Shown here: piece by piece, positions 1 to 6,572 of the stretch | Layout: the number at the start of each line of letters is the position of its first letter | How positions within the stretch are numbered: position 1 is the first letter of the stretch | Assembly (NCBI GenBank): GCA_002315315.1 | Contig: DCGT01000046.1 | Span: forward strand, 6,701 to 18,115 | Length of the DNA stretch: 11,415 nt | Reading direction: 5' to 3' | Source: Faecalibacterium sp. UBA1771 | Lineage (GTDB): Bacteria > Bacillota > Clostridia > Oscillospirales > Ruminococcaceae | The notes under the pieces: generated by a model | Seen by the model: the letters and a program-made list of their open reading frames with translations, nothing else | Databases searched by the model: none | What the model was told of the DNA's origin: nothing | Made by a program: the position numbers and the translations under genes

Positions 1-558
1 TCAGGTGGTATGAGACAAAGAATCGTTATTGCAATTGCATTATCATGCGCTCCAAAGATTTTAATTTGTGACGAACCTACAACTGCACTTGACGTTACCA
101 TTCAGGCTCAGATTCTCGATTTGCTCAAGGAGCTGAAGGACAAAATCAACAGTTCCATTATGCTCATTACACACGACCTCGGCGTTATCTCCAATATGGC
201 GGATTACGTTGTCGTTATGTATGCCGGACGTGTCGTAGAGCGCGGTACAACCGAGGATATTTTCCACAATCCCTGCCATCCCTATACAATAGGTCTTATG
301 AAATCCAAGCCCGTTGTAGGCAAAAAGGTTGAGTCCCTTTACAACATCCCCGGCAGCGTTCCCAACCCGGTAAATATGCCCAACTACTGCTATTTCCGTG
401 ACCGCTGTGAGCAGTGCGTCGAGGGCTGTCACGGTGAATATCCGCCGTTTATTAAAATCAGCGATACACACATCGTTTCCTGCTGGCGTTATGACGGCAA
501 GGGCGAGGTTATGGGAACACCGAAATCCGTCAACGTGGAGGAATTGTTAAATGACTGA
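1..558 (+). CDS. oppD: Oligo/dipeptide ABC transporter ATPase, OppD/DppD type (5' end missing)
   Basis: This is one of two ATPase subunits that power a peptide importer at the inner face of the membrane. The window opens inside the ABC signature (Ser-Gly-Gly-Met-Arg-Gln-Arg), so Walker A and the Q-loop lie upstream and only 185 residues are visible. Numbering from the first visible Ser, Walker B with the catalytic Glu is ILICDEP (about residues 20-26), followed by the D-loop ALD and the H-loop His58. A C-terminal oligopeptide-type extension begins with CHPYT near residue 92 (the HPY motif). It contains four cysteines spaced C-x5-C-x2-C-x3-C (residues 130, 136, 139, 143), which in a DppD homologue hold an iron-sulfur cluster. 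The last 8 bases overlap the next gene, as expected for paired OppD/OppF subunits made in equal amount. Whether the substrate is di- or oligopeptides cannot be told, so the symbol is family-level. Confidence 0.93.
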   Translation, partial: SGGMRQRIVIAIALSCAPKILICDEPTTALDVTIQAQILDLLKELKDKINSSIMLITHDLGVISNMADYVVVMYAGRVVERGTTEDIFHNPCHPYTIGLMKSKPVVGKKVESLYNIPGSVPNPVNMPNYCYFRDRCEQCVEGCHGEYPPFIKISDTHIVSCWRYDGKGEVMGTPKSVNVEELLND

Positions 559-1672
559 TAATATCAATACTCAGACTGTCGCTGCCGAAGCAGAGCAGAC
601 CGAAGTAAAAAACGACGATCTTCTCGTTGTCAAAAATCTTGTTAAATGGTTTCCGATTAAATCAGGTTTTTTTAAGCGCACAATAGGCAACGTGCGCGCC
701 GTAGACGGCATCTCGTTTACCATCAAAAGAGGCCAGACGATGGGCTTGGTCGGTGAGTCGGGCTGCGGTAAGTCTACTGCCGGCAGAACTATTCTCCGTT
801 TGCAGGACAAAACCTCCGGCGAGGTTTGGTTTGACGGTCAGGAAATCTTCTCGCTTGACAAGGAGGAGCTGCGCAAGCTCCGCCCGAGAATTCAGATAAT
901 ATTCCAAGACCCGTATTCCAGCCTTTCTCCGAGGATTCCGGTAGGCGAAATCATAGGTGAAGCTGTCCGAGAGCACCATATTGTGCCCGAGGAAGAATAT
1001 GACGATTATATTTCGCGCGTAATGCGTGCCTGCGGATTGCAGGAGTATCACAAGGACCGTTATCCGCACGAGTTTTCCGGCGGTCAGCGTCAGCGCATCT
1101 GCATTGCACGTGCGCTCGCGCTTAACCCCGATTTCATCGTTTGCGATGAGCCTGTATCCGCTCTTGACGTTTCTATTCAAGCTCAGATTATCAATCTGCT
1201 CAAGGAGCTTCAAAAGGAATTCGGTTTCACATATCTTTTCATCTCGCATGATCTTTCGGTTGTCGAGCATATTTCCGACACCGTCGGCGTTATGTATCTC
1301 GGCACAATGGTCGAGTATGCCGATACAGAGAAGATATTTGACAAGCCGCTTCACCCTTATACCGAGGCGTTGTTCTCGGCTATTCCCATTCCCGACCCCG
1401 ATGTTAAGATGAACCGAATCGTCCTCAAGGGCAGTCTGCCTTCTCCGGCAAACCCGCCAAAGGGCTGCAAGTTCCACACACGCTGCGAAAAATGTATGGA
1501 TATCTGCCGCTGTGCGGTGCCTGAATGGACCGAGGTTGAACCCGGACATTGGACAGCCTGCCATCTTTACAACAATGAAGAGCAGAATGCCCGTGCCAAT
1601 GAAATTCTCAAGGTCGAGAATGCCGACGGCAAGATAGATGAAGCAAAGAAAAAAGAGCAGAACATACTTTGA
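551..1672 (+). CDS. oppF: Oligo/dipeptide ABC transporter ATPase, OppF/DppF type
   Basis: This is the second ATPase of the peptide importer, complete at 373 residues. Walker A GESGCGKST is at residues 68-76, the Q-loop with the peptide-ATPase motif FQDPYSSLSPR at 118-128, the signature FSGGQRQR at 175-182, Walker B FIVCDEP at 195-201 and the H-loop His233, so it should be a competent ATPase. The HPY motif (268-270) opens the oligopeptide-type C-terminal extension. That extension repeats the partner's cysteine spacing C-x5-C-x2-C-x3-C (Cys306, 312, 315, 319), with an extra Cys321. The ATG overlaps the end of oppD by 8 bases, which favours translational coupling. The acidic first 22 residues and the Lys-rich last 15 residues are outside the conserved fold. 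Permease and binding-protein genes would lie upstream of the window. OppF versus DppF cannot be separated from sequence alone. Confidence 0.95.
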   Translation: MTDNINTQTVAAEAEQTEVKNDDLLVVKNLVKWFPIKSGFFKRTIGNVRAVDGISFTIKRGQTMGLVGESGCGKSTAGRTILRLQDKTSGEVWFDGQEIFSLDKEELRKLRPRIQIIFQDPYSSLSPRIPVGEIIGEAVREHHIVPEEEYDDYISRVMRACGLQEYHKDRYPHEFSGGQRQRICIARALALNPDFIVCDEPVSALDVSIQAQIINLLKELQKEFGFTYLFISHDLSVVEHISDTVGVMYLGTMVEYADTEKIFDKPLHPYTEALFSAIPIPDPDVKMNRIVLKGSLPSPANPPKGCKFHTRCEKCMDICRCAVPEWTEVEPGHWTACHLYNNEEQNARANEILKVENADGKIDEAKKKEQNIL

Positions 1673-1889
1673 GGATGACGGACGTGTCATCGCACCGATG
1701 AACGTCGAGGGAATGCCGTGGTATGTCGACAAATCATCAAGAAATTCTATTTCTCAGGGTGAACAGCTTTCGCCAAAGCAGGAGAGAATGTACCGCCACG
1801 CCGTGGTAAAAGCAGCGCTGTGTGTCGGTCTTGTATTTATCGCGGTGTTTGCAATTTTTATCCTTTTCTGCCTTTGGCTTTGGAAATGA
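1638..1889 (+). CDS. Small single-pass membrane protein, function unknown
   Basis: This 83-residue protein has a basic N-terminus (MKQRKKSR), then an acidic/hydrophobic stretch with a distinctive DDGRVIAP segment (13-20) and an MNVEGMPWY segment (21-29), a polar linker, and one strong hydrophobic helix at about 55-82 ending in WLWK. The layout suggests an N-in anchor with most of the protein in the cytoplasm. The start overlaps the 3' end of oppF by 35 bases in another frame, and no good Shine-Dalgarno sequence precedes it. Translation may rely on ribosomes terminating at oppF, or start at Met21 (base 1698). I prefer base 1638 because the DDGR block looks like a conserved family feature, though I recall this only loosely. 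It sits 40 bases before the M3 peptidase gene in the same direction. I do not recognise a function. Confidence 0.75.
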   Translation: MKQRKKSRTYFEDDGRVIAPMNVEGMPWYVDKSSRNSISQGEQLSPKQERMYRHAVVKAALCVGLVFIAVFAIFILFCLWLWK

Positions 1890-1929
1890 ATCAGGGTGTG
1901 AAAATTAACAAAACGAAAGGACTATATTT

Positions 1930-3618
1930 ATGAAGTTTAACGAGCTTAAATATGAGCGTGTAACCGTTGAGCAGATTCGCGAACAGCTCAATGTTGCGCT
2001 CGAGGCTATCAAAAACGCCAAGTGCGGCAACTGCATAGTGAAGGCTCACGACGGATTTATGCCCATTCTTATGGAATATCATACCGCCGCGTCGCTGTCC
2101 TACTGCCGTTTTACCCTTAATATGAACGATGAGTTCTACAAGGCAGAGAATGACTATTACAACGAGGCAAATCCCGAAATCAGCAGTATGATACTCGAGC
2201 TTGAAAAGGCTATTCTCGCTTCGCCGTTCCGCGCCGAGGCAGAGGAGCTTCTCTCGCCGGTGCTTTTCAAGAACTATGAGGTATCGGTCAAGAGTGTTGA
2301 CCCCGCTATCGTCCCCGATATGATAGAAGAAAACAAGGTTACCACCGAGTATGCCGAGCTGATGGCAGGACTTGAGTTTGAATTTGACGGCAAGACAATG
2401 ACCCGCGCCGAGTTGATGAAGTATGCCAAGGACGCCGACCGCGATGTTCGCCGCCGTTGCTATGAAACTCTCGGTACGGGACTTGAAAAGGTCAGCGATA
2501 AGCTTGACGATATCTATGACCGTCTCGTCCATATCCGCGACCGTATGGCAAAGAAGATGGGATACAAGAACTTTGTCGAGCTCGGTTACTATCGTATGGG
2601 CAGAATTTGCTATGACCGTGATATGGTCGAGAAGTTCCGCAACAATGTCCTCAAGGATATAGTTCCTGTTGTTGCCCGTCTGCGTACCGAAAACGCCAAA
2701 AAGCTTGGCATTGACGGTCAGTTTATGCTCTACGATAACGACGTAGCCATTGCCGGCGGTGACCCGACTCCCGGTACCAAGGAAGAAATTTTTGCCGCCG
2801 CTAAGGAAATGTACCATGCGATGAGTCCCGAGAGTGCAAAGTTCATCGACATGATGCTCGAAAATGATGCTTTTGATGTTGAGCCGCGCAAGGGCAAGTG
2901 GGGCGGCGGTTACTGTACTGAGTTTTCCAAATACCGTCAGCCGTTTATCCTTGCCAACTTTAACGGTACGGCGGGAGATGTCGATGTTGTTACCCACGAA
3001 GCCGGTCATGCGTTTAACGCTTTCCTTATAGCCGACAACCGTTTTGCTCTTGAGCTTCAGTGTGGCGGTATGGAAACAGCCGAAACTCATTCGATGAGTA
3101 TGGAATTCTTCGCTTGGAAATATATGGATAAGTTCTTTGGCGACCGTGCCGAAGAATACAAGTTTATGCACGCTCTCGATGCCTTTACTTTTATCCCTTA
3201 CGGCACAATAGTCGACAAATTCCAGCATATAGTATATGAGAATCCCGATATGACTCCCGCAGAACGCGATGAGGCGTGGAAGAAGCTGGAAGCCGAATAT
3301 CGTCCGTGGCTGTCGATTGAGGGAATCCCCTATATCGAAAAGGGAACAAGATGGCAGTATCAGATGCATATTTTCGAGTCTCCGTTCTATTACATTGACT
3401 ATGTAATAGCACAGACCGTCGCATTTGAGTTCCTGCTTGCTCTCAACGAGAATTACGATGATGCTTTCGCTCGTTATATTCAGCTTTCCAAGCACGGCGG
3501 TGAAATGCTTTACACCGACCTGCTGAAGGAAGCCGGTTTGAAGTCGCCGTTTGAGGACGGCGCACTTGCCGATGTGGCGGCAGGAGTAGAGAAGCTTCTT
3601 AACGGAATTAAGCACTAA
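1930..3618 (+). CDS. M3-family zinc oligoendopeptidase
   Basis: This is a cytoplasmic metallopeptidase that cuts short peptides. At 562 residues it fits the M3 oligoendopeptidase group, slightly shorter than classical PepF. The zinc site is clear: HEAGH at residues 356-360 (His356, catalytic Glu357, His360), and Glu385 in GMETAETHSMSMEFF as the third ligand. The 29-residue distance from the first His to that Glu matches thimet oligopeptidase. The helical N-terminal half (1-200) is typical of the family, and no signal peptide is visible. The ATG has an AAAGGA sequence about 8 bases upstream. It follows the peptide importer ATPases and a small membrane protein with no promoter between them that I can see, so it probably degrades imported peptides as part of one transcript. 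A strong terminator follows directly. Substrate range cannot be read from the sequence. Confidence 0.95.
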   Translation: MKFNELKYERVTVEQIREQLNVALEAIKNAKCGNCIVKAHDGFMPILMEYHTAASLSYCRFTLNMNDEFYKAENDYYNEANPEISSMILELEKAILASPFRAEAEELLSPVLFKNYEVSVKSVDPAIVPDMIEENKVTTEYAELMAGLEFEFDGKTMTRAELMKYAKDADRDVRRRCYETLGTGLEKVSDKLDDIYDRLVHIRDRMAKKMGYKNFVELGYYRMGRICYDRDMVEKFRNNVLKDIVPVVARLRTENAKKLGIDGQFMLYDNDVAIAGGDPTPGTKEEIFAAAKEMYHAMSPESAKFIDMMLENDAFDVEPRKGKWGGGYCTEFSKYRQPFILANFNGTAGDVDVVTHEAGHAFNAFLIADNRFALELQCGGMETAETHSMSMEFFAWKYMDKFFGDRAEEYKFMHALDAFTFIPYGTIVDKFQHIVYENPDMTPAERDEAWKKLEAEYRPWLSIEGIPYIEKGTRWQYQMHIFESPFYYIDYVIAQTVAFEFLLALNENYDDAFARYIQLSKHGGEMLYTDLLKEAGLKSPFEDGALADVAAGVEKLLNGIKH

Positions 3619-3624
3619 AAATAA

Positions 3625-3657
3625 CCGCCGCCCGAGAAAATCGAGCGGCGGATTTTT
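3625..3657. terminator. Bidirectional intrinsic terminator
   Basis: An 11-bp stem (3625-3635 with 3641-3651, a GC-rich CCGCCGC core) closes a 5-base loop. It is followed on the plus strand by five T (3653-3657), just 6 bases past the peptidase stop codon. One C-A mismatch on the plus-strand RNA becomes a U-G wobble on the minus strand, where the stem is followed by TTATTTTTA. It should therefore also stop transcripts arriving from queT on the other side. Confidence 0.9.
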
Positions 3658-3691
3658 GTCGACAAAATATATATTATCTATACAGTGAAAT

Positions 3692-4216
3692 TTAAAACCT
3701 ATTTCCGAGTCCTCGTTTTTCGAGAATTCTGACGATGAAAACGCCCGCGATACACGGCAAAAGCTGACCTGCGGCGGTATAGAGAACAAAGGTGTAAAGC
3801 TTTGAAATGCACATACTGCCTGTTGTGGCAAAGCACAGCTCACAGCCGATTATCAGCGCATTAATCAGGATAGGCGGTATTGCCGAAATAAAGCACATAC
3901 CCTTGATGCGCACGTTCCTTAATGCGTGCGATAACAATGCGGAAATAAAGGTGGCGAGAGTACCGAAAAGAATATCGAATGCTCCGAGAATGTTTGCACC
4001 CGCAACAACTCCCACGGCGTTGGAAATTGAACAGCCGAGAGTGACTCCGATTACCGCACTGCCTCCGAAAACGGGCAACAGCGAGAGCATTTCGGCAACT
4101 CTCATCTGTACTGTACCGAAGGACAATGGAGCAAGCAACAGCGATAATGCGGCATACAGAGCCGCTATAAGTGCCGAAATTGCCAGCTTGCGTGTGGATT
4201 TGCCGAAATTAAACAT
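3692..4216 (-). CDS. queT: QueT-type ECF transporter S component (queuosine precursor uptake)
   Basis: This integral membrane protein of 174 residues has about six hydrophobic segments. The N-terminal part LSLLLAPLSFGTVQMRVAEMLSLLP, followed by a Gly-rich second helix with a CSISNAVG-like stretch, is what I recognise as the QueT family, the substrate-binding unit of energy-coupling-factor importers for queuosine precursors. It would work with a shared EcfA/EcfT module encoded elsewhere. An upstream in-frame TTG (base 4231) would give 179 residues. I chose ATG at 4216 because GGAG (4224-4227) stands 7 bases before it. The gene begins 17 bases after the mntP stop, so both are probably on one message. 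No preQ1 riboswitch can fit directly in front of it. The specific substrate is inferred from family likeness only. Confidence 0.85.
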   Translation of the reverse strand: MFNFGKSTRKLAISALIAALYAALSLLLAPLSFGTVQMRVAEMLSLLPVFGGSAVIGVTLGCSISNAVGVVAGANILGAFDILFGTLATFISALLSHALRNVRIKGMCFISAIPPILINALIIGCELCFATTGSMCISKLYTFVLYTAAGQLLPCIAGVFIVRILEKRGLGNRF

Positions 4217-4223
4217 ATTCAGG

Positions 4224-4227
4224 CTCC
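4224..4227 (-). promoter_or_regulatory. Ribosome binding site that sets the queT start
   Basis: GGAG on the minus strand lies 7 bases upstream of ATG 4216. The competing TTG at 4231 lies before this element and has no purine-rich site of its own, so ATG is favoured. Confidence 0.7.
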
Positions 4228-4233
4228 GCAAAA

Positions 4234-4821
4234 TCAGAAAACAGACGGGAGACGGAGAATGTCAAGATGTTCAAGCAGTATTTTCAGACCGATGAGTATT
4301 AAAATACATCCGCCTGCGATGTTAGCTTGCTTTTCAAATTTCGAACCGAAGAACTTGCCGACAAGCACGCCGAGTACCGAAATAGCAAATGTGGTGCATC
4401 CGATAACGGCAACAGCACCGCCGATGTTTGTTCCGAGCATTCCGAAGCTTATTCCTACGACAAGTGCGTCAATCGACGTTGCGACGGCGAGCATAAACAG
4501 CTCCTTGTAGTCGAGCTTGTCCTTGGTTATGTCGCAAGACTCCCCGTCCGGATTAAATGAGTCGAAAATCATCTTGCCGCCGAGTATTGCAAGCAGACCG
4601 AATGCTATCCAATGGTCAAAGCTTGAAATGAACTTCTCCGCCTGACTACCCGCAAGGTAACCGATAAAGGGCATAAGTGCTTGAAAGCCGCCAAAGAACA
4701 GGCCGATAATCGCGGCATTTTTAATGTTGTTTCCTTTTAAAACCGCGCCTTTGCAAATTGATGCGGCAAGTGCGTCCATAGACAAGCCTACACCGATTAA
4801 AAATATCTCGAAAAAATTCAT
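4234..4821 (-). CDS. mntP: MntP-family manganese efflux pump
   Basis: This polytopic inner-membrane protein of 195 residues (E. coli MntP is 188) exports Mn(II) to prevent manganese toxicity. It shows the family's internal repeat: LSMDALAAS at 13-21 with Asp16 inside the first helix, and ATSIDALVVGISF at 114-126 with Asp118 in the matching helix of the second half. These membrane-buried aspartates are conserved in MntP. A hydrophilic loop (about 88-107, with Cys96 and several Asp/Lys) separates the two halves. The ATG has GAGG about 6 bases upstream. The leader contains a long hairpin rather than anything I can recognise as a yybP-ykoY manganese riboswitch. It shares a probable transcript with queT downstream. 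MntP pumps in this superfamily are well defined, so the family call is firm; metal specificity is inferred. Confidence 0.93.
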   Translation of the reverse strand: MNFFEIFLIGVGLSMDALAASICKGAVLKGNNIKNAAIIGLFFGGFQALMPFIGYLAGSQAEKFISSFDHWIAFGLLAILGGKMIFDSFNPDGESCDITKDKLDYKELFMLAVATSIDALVVGISFGMLGTNIGGAVAVIGCTTFAISVLGVLVGKFFGSKFEKQANIAGGCILILIGLKILLEHLDILRLPSVF

Positions 4822-4849
4822 ACTGACCTCAATTATGTTATAAAATCAC

Positions 4850-4896
4850 ATAACCCATTACGGCACCCGTTCTATTAAGGTGTCATAATGGGTTAT
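4850..4896 (-). terminator. Long hairpin between oadG and mntP (terminator or attenuator)
   Basis: A perfect 11-bp inverted repeat (4850-4860 with 4886-4896) continues inward for 7 more pairs (4861-4867 with 4879-4885, two non-Watson-Crick), closing an 11-base loop. It starts 22 bases after the oadG stop and ends 28 bases before mntP. On the minus strand only four T occur, 4 bases past the stem, so termination would be partial. That would fit an oadG terminator with read-through into mntP, or an attenuator. Confidence 0.6.
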
Positions 4897-4918
4897 TGCA
4901 AGTAATTTTGATTTCCGC

Positions 4919-5248
4919 TTACTCGGTAACTTCCTTAATGGAAATGAAGCGGAGTTGATTCAGCGGAGTCTCAAGCTTGTCGGCAACAATAGCCATAAGC
5001 ATGGCGGCTGTCTTGTCGGGAACATTGTACAGCTTTACGCCGCCGCAGGAGCCTTTGGCAAGCTCGGGAGCCTTGATTTCGGCGGGAGCGTCGGTTTTTG
5101 TTTCGACAGCAGTCTTGGCGGCCTTTTTGTCAAGAGCTTTAGCCATAATGACGATAAACGCCATCAGCACGGCAAGAACGGCGAAAACAATAACAATACC
5201 CAGAACGGATACGCCGATGCCCTCGATAATTCCCATGTTTTCATTCAT
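4919..5248 (-). CDS. OadG-like sodium-pump decarboxylase gamma subunit
   Basis: This 109-residue protein has one N-terminal membrane helix (about 10-36), an Ala/Lys/Pro/Glu-rich linker (40-66) and a compact C-terminal segment, VKLYNVPDKTAAMLMAIVAD and on to about 107. This is the layout of OadG, the small subunit that anchors and assembles the membrane-bound, biotin-dependent, Na+-pumping decarboxylases (oxaloacetate or methylmalonyl-CoA type). I start it at base 5248, where GGAGG (5258-5262) lies 9 bases upstream. The longer reading to 5302 begins inside the promoter region. No alpha, beta or biotin-carrier subunit gene is adjacent, so the partner enzyme must be elsewhere or this copy has another role. 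It has its own promoter (5306-5334). The family is fairly sure; the enzyme it serves is unknown. Confidence 0.83.
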   Translation of the reverse strand: MNENMGIIEGIGVSVLGIVIVFAVLAVLMAFIVIMAKALDKKAAKTAVETKTDAPAEIKAPELAKGSCGGVKLYNVPDKTAAMLMAIVADKLETPLNQLRFISIKEVTE

Positions 5249-5257
5249 ATCAGTATT

Positions 5258-5262
5258 CCTCC
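5258..5262 (-). promoter_or_regulatory. Ribosome binding site that sets the oadG-like start
   Basis: GGAGG on the minus strand is 9 bases before ATG 5248. It supports the 109-residue form over the 127-residue reading. Confidence 0.75.
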
Positions 5263-5305
5263 AATTATTCAAAAGGACAAAAGCCCATATTTGCGAACAC
5301 ATTCA

Positions 5306-5334
5306 ATTATATATCGCTTTGACAAAATAATCAA
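5306..5334 (-). promoter_or_regulatory. Sigma-A-type promoter for the oadG-like gene
   Basis: On the minus strand, TTGATT (5329-5334) and a perfect TATAAT (5306-5311) are separated by exactly 17 bases. Transcription would begin near 5299, leaving about a 50-base leader before ATG 5248. This separates oadG-mntP-queT from the floA operon upstream. Confidence 0.72.
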
Positions 5335-5372
5335 GTAAAAGTTGTCACTTATTCCGAAAAAATCGGTATACT

Positions 5373-5555
5373 TCAATGCTTGCCGCCGCGTCTTGAAAGC
5401 GGGGGACCGATAATTTCGGACAGAATAACCGATTCACGAAGTCGGTCAAGCGTTATGGAAGGAGCTTTTTTGACCTCGGATGTTTTTTTGCTTTCGGCGT
5501 TACTCTCGGCTTTTTTTTGCACGGGTGCTTTTTTGATATTACTGCCCTCTGCCAT
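5373..5555 (-). CDS. Small lysine-rich protein encoded directly after floA
   Basis: This is a 60-residue basic protein (9 Lys, 4 Arg against 7 acidic residues). Residues 1-32 are a low-complexity Lys/Ala/Ser/Glu tail, likely disordered. Residues 33-57 hold a more ordered-looking segment, ITLDRLRESVILSEIIGPPL, followed by SRRGGKH. There is no membrane segment or signal peptide. Its ATG follows the floA TAA with no gap, with an AGGT sequence about 8 bases upstream inside the end of floA, so translation is probably coupled to floA. The position matches that of yqfB in the B. subtilis yqeZ-yqfA-yqfB operon, but I cannot show sequence similarity. The C-terminal segment looks like a short interaction motif. 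A partner or regulator of the flotillin is a reasonable guess from context only. Confidence 0.7.
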   Translation of the reverse strand: MAEGSNIKKAPVQKKAESNAESKKTSEVKKAPSITLDRLRESVILSEIIGPPLSRRGGKH

Positions 5556-6554
5556 TTACTTTACCTGCGGCTTATCTGTCTCGGCAATTGCCTCTCTCAT
5601 GTGGGTGTCCGAGATGAGATTCTGCATATTATAGTAGTCCATTGCGCCGAGCTTGCCCTCACGCAGAGCCTGTGCAAGTGCCATGGGAACGGTTGCTTCA
5701 GCCTCAACGACCTTGGCGCGCATTTCCTGAACCTGAGCCTTCATTTCCTGCTCAAGTGCGACAGCCATTGCGCGGCGTTCCTCTGCCTTAGCCTGCGCAA
5801 TACGCTTGTCGGCCTCTGCCTGGTCGGTCTGCAGTTGGGCGCCGATATTACGGCCAACGTCAACATCGGCGATATCAATTGACAGAATTTCAAAGGCGGT
5901 TCCTGCCTCAAGACCCTTGCTCAGCACGTTTTGAGAAATCTTATCGGGATTCTCAAGGACCTCCTTGTGTGTATCGGCAGAGCCGATGGTCGTTACGACG
6001 CCCTCGCCGACACGCGCAATAACGGTCTGTTCACCTGCACCGCCGACCAGACGGTCGATATTGGCGCGAACGGTAACCTTTGCCTTGGCGCGCAGCTCAA
6101 TGCCATCCTTGGCAATGGCGGCTACTACGGGTGTTTCGATGACCTTGGGGTTAACACTCATCTGAACTGCCTCGAGAACGTCACGTCCCGCAAGGTCGAT
6201 AGCGGCGGCGCGCTCAAAGGTCAGAGGAATATCGGCACGCTGTGCGGCGATAAGCGAATTGACGACACGGTCGACATTGCCGCCCGCGAGATGATGAGCC
6301 TCGAGCTTGTCTATAGGCACCTTAATTCCCGCTTTGGTCGCCTTGATGAGCGGATTGACGATTTTTTGCGGTACGACACGGCGCAGTCTCATACCGATAA
6401 GATTGATAATGCTGACTCTTGCTCCTGCGGACAGTGCGCTTACCCAGAGTGTAAACGGGACAAAGCTGAACAGAATGGACAGCAGTATAATTCCTGCGAT
6501 GACAATCAGAATAATCCAAATGGTAGGGGCTTGCAGCAGATAATAAAAATCCAT
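5556..6554 (-). CDS. floA: Flotillin-like protein FloA
   Basis: This is a membrane scaffold that organises functional membrane microdomains. At 332 residues it is almost exactly the length of B. subtilis FloA (YqfA, 331). A hydrophobic N-terminus (11-38) forms the membrane hairpin or anchor, an SPFH/PHB-type region covers about 60-235 (including RLRRVVPQKIVNPLIKATKAG and SVNPKVIETPVVAAIAKDGI), and an Ala/Glu/Gln-rich coiled coil spans about 240-300, used for oligomerisation. The tail includes KLGAMDYYNMQNLISDT. The start is well supported: AAGGAG stands 7 bases before the ATG. It lies 18 bases after a short NfeD gene, the classic FloA partner, and is followed at once by a 60-residue basic protein. 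The operon probably runs from the AI-2E-family transporter. No defect is visible. Confidence 0.96.
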   Translation of the reverse strand: MDFYYLLQAPTIWIILIVIAGIILLSILFSFVPFTLWVSALSAGARVSIINLIGMRLRRVVPQKIVNPLIKATKAGIKVPIDKLEAHHLAGGNVDRVVNSLIAAQRADIPLTFERAAAIDLAGRDVLEAVQMSVNPKVIETPVVAAIAKDGIELRAKAKVTVRANIDRLVGGAGEQTVIARVGEGVVTTIGSADTHKEVLENPDKISQNVLSKGLEAGTAFEILSIDIADVDVGRNIGAQLQTDQAEADKRIAQAKAEERRAMAVALEQEMKAQVQEMRAKVVEAEATVPMALAQALREGKLGAMDYYNMQNLISDTHMREAIAETDKPQVK

Positions 6555-6572
6555 AGTAAATCTCCTTATTAA

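Noticed and set aside
662..1732. 356-codon open frame on the minus strand
   Set aside because: Antisense to oppF, which carries all ABC ATPase motifs; the minus product has no family features.
1891..3843. 650-codon open frame on the minus strand
   Set aside because: It lies antisense to the M3 peptidase, which has an intact zinc site and family length. The antisense protein shows no recognisable domain and spans the terminator, so it is a codon-bias shadow.
4822..4918. yybP-ykoY manganese riboswitch before mntP
   Set aside because: The leader is only 97 bases and is mostly one simple hairpin. I cannot find the two-stem conserved loops of that riboswitch class.
5351..5369. Terminator after the small gene downstream of floA
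   Set aside because: The inverted repeat CCGA/TCGG has only four pairs around an A-rich loop and no T-run in the right place, too weak to call.
5931..6572. 213-codon open frame on the plus strand
   Set aside because: Antisense to floA, which matches the flotillin family along its full length.
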